NCBI GenBank assembly: GCA_025769875.1
Contig: JAGFNK010000770.1
Location: 1-22,490 of the forward strand
Reading direction: 5' to 3'
Length of the DNA stretch: 22,490 nt
From: Russula earlei
Taxonomy: Eukaryota; Basidiomycota; Agaricomycetes; Russulales; Russulaceae
The number at the start of each line of letters is the position of its first letter. Position 1 is the stretch's first letter. Positions 16,848 to 22,490 of this stretch are shown one piece after another. Below the pieces are notes generated by a model. The model was not told the origin of the DNA, searched no databases, and worked only from the letters and a program-made list of their open reading frames with translations. Position numbers and translations under genes: made by a program.

Positions 16848-18728
16848 TCACGTCTGAATTGAGGCGGCGGTCGCGGTTGCTTGTGCTGCGGAAGATGCGA
16901 AGGCGGCGATCAGCGATGGTGATGACGGAAGAGGCGAGGGCGATGGGAAACGGAGGCGATGGAGACGAGGGCGGCGGTGACGAGATGGCGGCTGCATGGT
17001 GGTGGTGTTGTCTTGTGGCGGTGGCGGCGTGGTCGTCTCCATTGCAGGTGGTGGCAGCAGGCGTGGACGAGGAGCGAAGGCGTAGGCGGTGAGCGTGAGT
17101 TCGTAGATAGAGACGTAGGTGGCGAGGACTCGAGAAAGAGGATGCATGGGGCAGCTTGCGCGGGGGTGGGATCTGTCGTCTTGCGGTGGCGGTGGCGGGG
17201 TCGTCTCCACTGCAGGTGTTGGCAGCAGACGTGGGCGAGAGCGCGCGAACGGATGGGGAGGCGATGTGGGAGGCGGCGTGCGGTGTGCTGTTGGCGTCCG
17301 CGACTGCTTCTCCTGCGGTGGCGGCTTCTGCTCCTGTTGTGGCATGTCGTGGCTAAGTTCGTGGCCGAGGCCTTCTTGGTCTTCTGGGGTGGTGCTGGTG
17401 GCGAGGGGTTGCGACGGTGCGGCGGTGCTGGTGTCGCGCGAAACTACTAAAGCGGCGGCTGAGACTGAGAAGACTGAGGCTGAGACTGAGAAGGTGGTGG
17501 CGGACTGAGCTGGTGCGACGGTGGAGGCGGACGGGGCAGAGGCGACGACTGAGGGCGACGCAGGGGCGACGGCGGCGGTGGCTGACAAGGGCGTGGTGGC
17601 GGTGGCTTGTGAGACGGTGGTGGAGATGGCGGCGTGTGGCGCTAAGACGTCGGTGGCTGAGGCTGAGGCTACGGTGGCGGCTGACGAGACTAAGGCGGCT
17701 GGCAAGGCTAAGAGCGCGGTGGTGGCGGTTCACTGATCTGAAGCTGGGGCGACAGAGACGGCTGGCAAAACTAGGGGCGCGGTGGCAGCGGCTGAGACTG
17801 AGAAGGCTGAGACTGAGGGCAGGGTGGAGACGGCGGCGGCTGGCGATGCTGGTGCTATGACGGACTGGGCTGAACTGACAAGTATGGGCGAGGCTAAGAC
17901 GGAGACTGATGCGAAGTCGGTGGCTGGCACGACTGAGGCTACTGTGGCAACGGACGAGGCAACGGACGAGACTGAGGGCGACAAGACGACTGAGGGCGCG
18001 GGAGCGGATGAGACGAAGGCAGGGGTGGCAGACGAGGCTGCGAGGGCTGAAGTGGCGGGCGGCGCTAAAACGTTGGTGGGCGAGGTTGAGATGGTGGTTG
18101 TGCATGGAGCTGAGACAGTGGCCATAGCAGGCGACACTGAGGGCGCGGGAGCTGGTTGGGCTAAGACGGGGACAGTGGCGATAGGCGATGTCACGGCTGA
18201 GGCTACAGCGGCGGGGACAGACGAGGTGGCGACGATGGCGAATGCGGGCAATGCTGGGACGGCGAGGGCAGGTGGCGACGATGGCGAATGCGGGCAATGC
18301 TGGGACGGCGAGGGCAGGTGGAGCCGAGGCAATGATGGCTGGCGAGTCGAGGATGGCGGCGGTGAACGAGGTGACAGGAACGGTGGACGAGGTGGGAACC
18401 GCAGGGACGATGGGCAAGGCAGGCAAGGCGGAGGCGATGGTGCACGATGTAGGGATGGAGGCTGGAGCGGGCATGGGTGCAGGGTATGTGTATGGTCAGA
18501 ATGGAGAGGTAAGAGGGGCAATGAGTGGCTGGCCGTCACTCCAATCACACTGAAAACAATTTTGCACACCACAACACTTGAGTCAAAAAAACTATGGGGC
18601 TGCCTCAAGACAGCCCATGGGTACAACATGAGGGAAAAATAATAGATATAGACCATGATTTTGAGTTGTAATTCATCTAATACACATGTGGAGGTGGCTT
18701 GAGTCCAGCTCCACCAATTCTCACTCAA
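16848..18728 (-). other. Near-open low-complexity reading frame across the foldback core
   Basis: On the minus strand a single frame of 627 codons runs from an ATG in the right inverted repeat (18726-18728) to a stop at 16848-16850. It is broken only by one TGA at 17730-17732. The product would be Ser/Ala/Val/Pro-rich and mucin-like, with a duplicated RPRLLP...ETT..PPPPQD block in its C-terminal part. The plus strand is also open over 17782-18642, and the repeats lack stops by composition. I therefore cannot claim this is a gene. Confidence 0.25.
18225..18316. repeat. Perfect tandem duplication of 46 bp
   Basis: Bases 18225-18270 and 18271-18316 are identical, starting GGTGGCGACGATGGCGAATG, and five bases of a third unit follow. 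The surrounding core repeats are far less exact, so this duplication is recent. Confidence 0.95.
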
Positions 18729-18910
18729 ATCTCATGAAAACAATGGGGCTGCCTAGCCCTCATTCAGGCGATTCAGGGACAATAATGTTCATATGAATTG
18801 AAGCTGTTTTGAGGGAGATATTCATCCTGCATGTTTGAGGGGGTTTCTGCGCCGATTTGGGTGGAATTCAAGCTCCGCCAAGTGCGCTGAAAATGGCAAT
18901 AATGCTTCCA
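18492..18910 (-). repeat. Right long terminal inverted repeat of the foldback element
   Basis: About 419 bp, the inverted counterpart of 15946-16366, with scattered substitutions and small indels. Confidence 0.85.
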
Positions 18911-19255
18911 GCACCAAGATCGTTTACACAGAAGCAACTATTGCTTCTATGAGTTGCCTTTGCTACTATAGCACCAACCAGTACTACAGTAGCATGAACC
19001 TTATCCCTGAGGGCTATATAAAGCCCCCAGTTCATAACAGTTGAGCCTTAAGCTTGACTTAGTTTGCCAATACCAAACAGTTGACTCCTACCCTGTCTGC
19101 AGAGCCCCTCTCATCTTGTTGCCATACTCCAGAAGGATCTAACACTCCTTCACCTCCAAGAGTATCGCTTGCTTGACTTAAGCACATCTGCATTGGTAGG
19201 ATGTGTTCATAGACACGACCATCGATCTTATTTAAGGCACTTTGGAGCCTTAACA
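18911..19255 (+). repeat. Part of the 5' LTR of the second gypsy family (3' portion)
   Basis: The LTR end is placed at CA (19254-19255), directly before the primer site. TATATAA lies at 19015-19021. The start is not visible to the right of the foldback element. It may lie left of it, for example at TGTTCC (15868), in which case the foldback split the LTR. Confidence 0.6.
19015..19061 (+). promoter_or_regulatory. LTR core promoter and predicted self-primer start, second family
   Basis: TATATAA (19015-19021) is followed 35 bp downstream by AAGCTTGACTTA (19050-19061). That 12-mer is the exact reverse complement of 19256-19267, just past the LTR. The layout is the same as in the first family, with a different sequence. 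Confidence 0.65.
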
Positions 19256-19267
19256 TAAGTCAAGCTT
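19256..19267 (+). other. Primer binding site, predicted self-priming type, second family
   Basis: TAAGTCAAGCTT starts at the base after the LTR's CA and is complementary over 12 nt to the proposed RNA 5' end at 19050. No TGG for a tRNA primer is present. Confidence 0.65.
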
Positions 19268-19325
19268 CTATCACAGACATTGCTGTGAAAGCAAACCAGA
19301 ATTAGGCAGGAAGCCTTAGGACTAG

Positions 19326-21388
19326 GATCTAGTCATCATATGGTCAGCTACCTACACTGAAGTAGTCAAGGGAGAGAATCTATACAGACCTCTCCACAAC
19401 AAGAAGAAGGTGTACTACATGACTCTTGACAAGCAGCATGGTTGGACACACACATACTTCTGTAAAGACCCCTACTGTCATTGGCATAGACAGTGGTAAG
19501 CAGGCACACAAGTCCCTACTCCCTAGGAAAGGCAGTGGCAAGCGGACAAACTGGAGATTGAAGGAGTTCATAGCATCCACGTTAAGTTCAATCAGCACTC
19601 CACAAAAGGAACCATCTTTGGGTGGTTTAAAGCAAGGGAAAGCAACAACCTCCCTTCAGGAATCAAAGGAACTGCCATCTGGTGTTGGGCAGACCAGGAA
19701 GGACCTAATCGATATGAGGTCCAATATAAAGGAAGCTACACTCCTTGTGAATATATCAACAATCAGTGGTACTTCATTGACTACCATAAAGGATGTCCCT
19801 ATGCTGCAGAGGACAAAGATATTGACAACTATAAGAGTCTAGGTTTAGGAACCAAGAAAGACCCTTACACTACTCATTGGGAAGCCAGAAACCCATCAGT
19901 AGACAACCCTGCTCCATTGATACAAAAGTCATCAAGTGAAGAAACAGAGAAGTCAGACCCTCCAACTAAAGACCAGAAAGCAGAAGCACCAGAAGTATTG
20001 GAGCTAGCTGAAAGATTGGATCAGACAGTACAAGTCTCACCCATTGAACCAACAATAGTTGAAGAACCAGAAGAATCAGTTGAAATGGCTACCATTGCAG
20101 CAACACAGACAGCCACAATTGCCACCCAGACAGCAGGTGGATGAACAGGGCCTACCATCATGGTAAACCCTGGGGGCGGACCACCAGGAGGTGGAGGAGT
20201 CCCCTTTGGACCAGCAGGTCCACCAGGCCCAGGAGGAGGACCACCCACAGTACCTCCTGTAGGACCAGGAGCAAACCTGGCACCCCAACCAGCACCAGGC
20301 CCCCATGGAGGCAATGGATCTCTGAAAGGAGATCCTCATGAAGTCTTCAAAGGAGACAGAAAGAAGATGAAGTACTTTGTCCAGGATTTCAGTTTGTGGA
20401 ATCTGCTTAACAGCAACAACCCAACAATGACTATTCCAATGAAATGAGTAGCCCTGGCTCTCACCTACATCAAAGGAGAGAAGGTACACAAATGGGTGGT
20501 CAACCAAACAAACCTGGTAGAAGCAAAAGAAGGAATGGGGACCCACCATTGCCCTATGCACCAGTGCAATTGGATCCAACTGATATGCTCTTTTGGACCA
20601 AATTTGTGGATGACTTCTTTAGGGAATTCAAAGATACCACAGAGCCAGAAGATGCTTTTATGGAGCTGCAGCAGCTGTCCATGTCTAAAGCAGCATCACT
20701 GGATGATTACACCAGCAAATTCCTAGTCCTGCTCAGTGAAGCAGGATGGGACCATAACTCACCAGGAGCAGTCAAAGCCTATAAAGCTGGACTGATCACC
20801 TGGCTGGTGCGACAAATTTACAATCAACCAGTCAGAGACATACCTGCCATCAATGATCTACAAGCATGGATCAATGCTGCCAGGGAAGAACAAGCCAGAG
20901 ACCAGCTTATGAAAGCTAATATTGGATCTGGAGGTGGATCATTGACCATCAGGGAAAATTGCATGAAATCCCTACAGGCTGGGAAAAGGCGAAACCAAAG
21001 AGACCCCAATGCTATGGAAGTGGACTCAGTATCCACTGATGCAGCAAGGACCAAGCATCATCCTCCTCTGACAGAGGAGAAGAAGAAACTGCTAGTAGAA
21101 GGAAAATTCTTCATCTGCAAGAAAGCAGGGCACATTAGCTGGAACTGTCCTGACAAGGACAGAGTCAAGAAGAAATCAAGTAACCCAAGGGACAAAGGAA
21201 AGGCTCAAGCTCTGGAAACAGAGAAGGAGGATGACTCAGGGGACAGTGGAAATGAAAGCACTGTCTCTGGACGATCCACATCTCCCCCTCCTACCTATAA
21301 CAAGAGCTCCTCCTCTGCATCCATAAAGAAGATGTCCACCAAACAGAAGGAGGACTTACTGGAAGAACTAATGGAACAGGGTTTTTAG
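19326..21388 (+). pseudogene. Gag relic of the second gypsy family
   Basis: One frame can be followed from about 19326 through stops TAA 19497, TAG 19524, TGA 20142 and TGA 20445. A frameshift near 20560 then moves the meaningful frame to the one ending at 21388. Each stop could come from a single C to T change. The N-terminal 270 residues contain aromatic and Cys/His-rich stretches (TYFCKDPYCHWHRQW, WYFIDYHKGCPY) that I do not recognise. A Gly/Pro-rich linker follows (from 20160), then the capsid-type domain (VFKGDRKKMKYFVQDF, VALALTYIKGEKV, FREFKDTTEPEDAF, LDDYTSKF) and RDPNAMEVD. The zinc knuckle FFICKKAGHISWNC has lost its first cysteine. It is non-functional. Confidence 0.8.
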
Positions 21389-21426
21389 GAACACCTAAGT
21401 CAACAGCCTGGCTTAGGAAGAATAGT

Positions 21427-22490
21427 GTGTTGCAAGTGTACGTTAGAAGACTGAATGCTATGAATATCCCATTCACTTTCATCACTGCACACACAATGGC
21501 CAAGGAATCTGCTCTACTAGACAGTGGAGCAACTGAGAACTTCATCGATCACTCAGCTTGGAAAAGACTGAAGATTGGAAAACAGGAACTACATGAACCC
21601 ATGGTAGTACGAAATGTTGACGGAACCCAGAATAAGCAAGGGGAACTCACCCATTATTGCTGGCTTACATCCGATACAAGGAGAAGGAGAGCTTGCAAAA
21701 GTTCTATCTCACAGATTTAGGAATGAATTGGGTCATCCTGGGATATCCCTTCCTATATGAAATTTGACCCCACCATCAACTGGAAGAAAGGACAGCTGAT
21801 GGAGGGAGCAGTACAAATTGAGACTGCTCAATACAAGTACCTGGATCTCTATATTGCAAAATATCCAAAAAGCAAGCAAGAGATGAAAGTCAACAATTGA
21901 AGAAGGGGGAAGCCATTTACCTACAAAGACGACTATTGCTCAGAAGTGGGCCCAGCAGTCATTAACCACAGGAAGGAGAGGATCCCCTTGCCAATGTTCC
22001 AAAGCAATTCCACCGCTTTGCAGATGTCTTCTCAGAAGAGAAGTCCCAGAGGTTCCCACCACCAAGGGAACCAGATATGCAGATAGAGCTGTTACCTGAC
22101 ACCAAAGGAACTAAACTGCAAAGTGTACCCCCTAACACAGATGAGCGAGAATACCTCAAGAAATTCCTAGCTGATGAAGTAGAAAGCGATACATCACTCC
22201 AGGTCCATCCAGCTACACATCTCCAGTGTTCTTCATTGGCAAGAAGGACAGCAAGGAGAAGAGGATCATTGTAGAGACATGAGACTTGACAACTAAATCA
22301 GTGGACCAGACAAGACAATGAACCTTTACCACATCTGGAACAAGAGGTGGAAAGACTTCGAGGGAAGAAGGTGTTCTCCAAGTTTGATATATGATGGGAT
22401 ACAATAATGTATGACTGGCAGAAGGAAATTGCTGAAAAGCAGCCTTCAAGATCCATATGGAACATACCTGCCCAATGTCATGTATTTCAG
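21427..22490 (+). pseudogene. Pol relic (protease and start of reverse transcriptase), 3' partial
   Basis: The protease active site LLDSGATENFID is visible near 21515-21550, then VVRNVDGTQNKQGELTH. A frameshift near 21660 leads to FYLTDLGMNWVILGYPFL, the protease C-terminal block. Further stops and shifts follow. Near the window end, FSKFDI, stop, then WGYNN and KAAFKI correspond to the FDVRWGYNN and WKAAFKT blocks of the intact Pol's reverse transcriptase. At least three frameshifts and several stops make it a pseudogene, and the catalytic YMDD region lies outside the window. Confidence 0.8.

Larger units (their letters stand above)
15946..18910. mobile_element. Foldback/long-TIR element with GC-rich repetitive core (2965 bp)
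   Basis: The ends TGGAAGCA...TTATTGCC and GGCAATAATGCTTCCA are inverted, and the similarity continues inward for about 420 bp on each side at roughly 95% identity. The core (16367-18491) is very GC-rich, with GGCGGTGGCT and CTGAGGCTGAGACTGAG repeats. No transposase domain is recognisable in any frame. I could not find a convincing target duplication; TA sits at both sides of an alternative boundary (TTGCC...GGCAA). The superfamily is unassigned. It lies between the chromovirus and the promoter-bearing part of the next gypsy LTR. Confidence 0.75.
18911..22490 (+). mobile_element. Decayed Ty3/gypsy element of a second family, 5' part, cut by window end
   Basis: The order is LTR end, self-primer-type binding site, gag, protease, and the start of reverse transcriptase. 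Several in-frame stops and frameshifts interrupt it and it is strongly CpG-depleted, so it is dead and older than the chromovirus at 8488. The LTR and gag sequences are unrelated to that family. The rest of pol lies beyond the window. Confidence 0.85.

Noticed and set aside
17782..18642. Plus-strand 286-aa Ala/Glu/Thr-rich ORF in the foldback core
   Set aside because: It overlaps an equally open minus-strand frame; both follow from a GC-rich repeat poor in stop triplets, and no domain is recognisable.

Overview
This window is a transposon-dense stretch of fungal DNA, most likely from an agaricomycete (Basidiomycota). The evidence is Ty3/gypsy chromovirus families with fungal-type Gag and Pol, a short (130 nt) fungal intron with a CTGAC branch site, a cupin-like small protein gene of a type I associate with agaricomycetes, and decay of repeats at CpG, as expected from CpG methylation. 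There are no rRNA genes, no functional tRNA gene, no CRISPR and no bacterial-type operon. Only one ordinary host gene is convincing: a two-exon gene at 4185-4830.

Layout. 1-1477: decayed 3' end of a gypsy element (relic of a third ORF plus LTR). 1632-1929: tRNA-derived SINE with poly(A) and 15-bp target duplications. 2083-2465: MITE with exact 24-bp inverted ends. 2532-3772 and 6020-7230: two copies of one non-autonomous hAT-type element, each with a perfect 8-bp target duplication. The second sits inside an older, diverged copy of its own internal sequence. 4185-4830: the host gene. 7453-8487: repeat-poor, CpG-poor DNA with a microsatellite. 8488-15862: a nearly complete 7375-bp chromovirus (494-bp LTRs, 5-bp duplication GCTTC) with Gag, Pol (protease, reverse transcriptase, RNase H, integrase, chromodomain) and a separate third ORF for a zinc-knuckle protein. 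15946-18910: a 2.97-kb foldback element with about 420-bp inverted ends and a GC-rich repetitive core. 18911-22490: the 5' part of a second, unrelated and heavily decayed gypsy element, cut by the window end.

The most interesting system is the chromovirus. Its leader just after the 5' LTR is complementary over 11 nt to a sequence 34 bp downstream of the LTR TATA box, the arrangement of Tf1-type self-priming. The unrelated right-hand element has the same design with its own sequence (12 nt, 35 bp from TATA). A near-copy of the 3' polypurine tract lies in the middle of pol, a candidate central plus-strand primer. The third ORF has its own TATA-like box over the pol stop codon, and its relic in a second copy keeps both zinc knuckles. 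The two LTRs differ at 10 sites, all CpG to TpG/CpA, and gag carries one TGA that fits the same mutation type. The element is therefore nearly intact but probably disabled.
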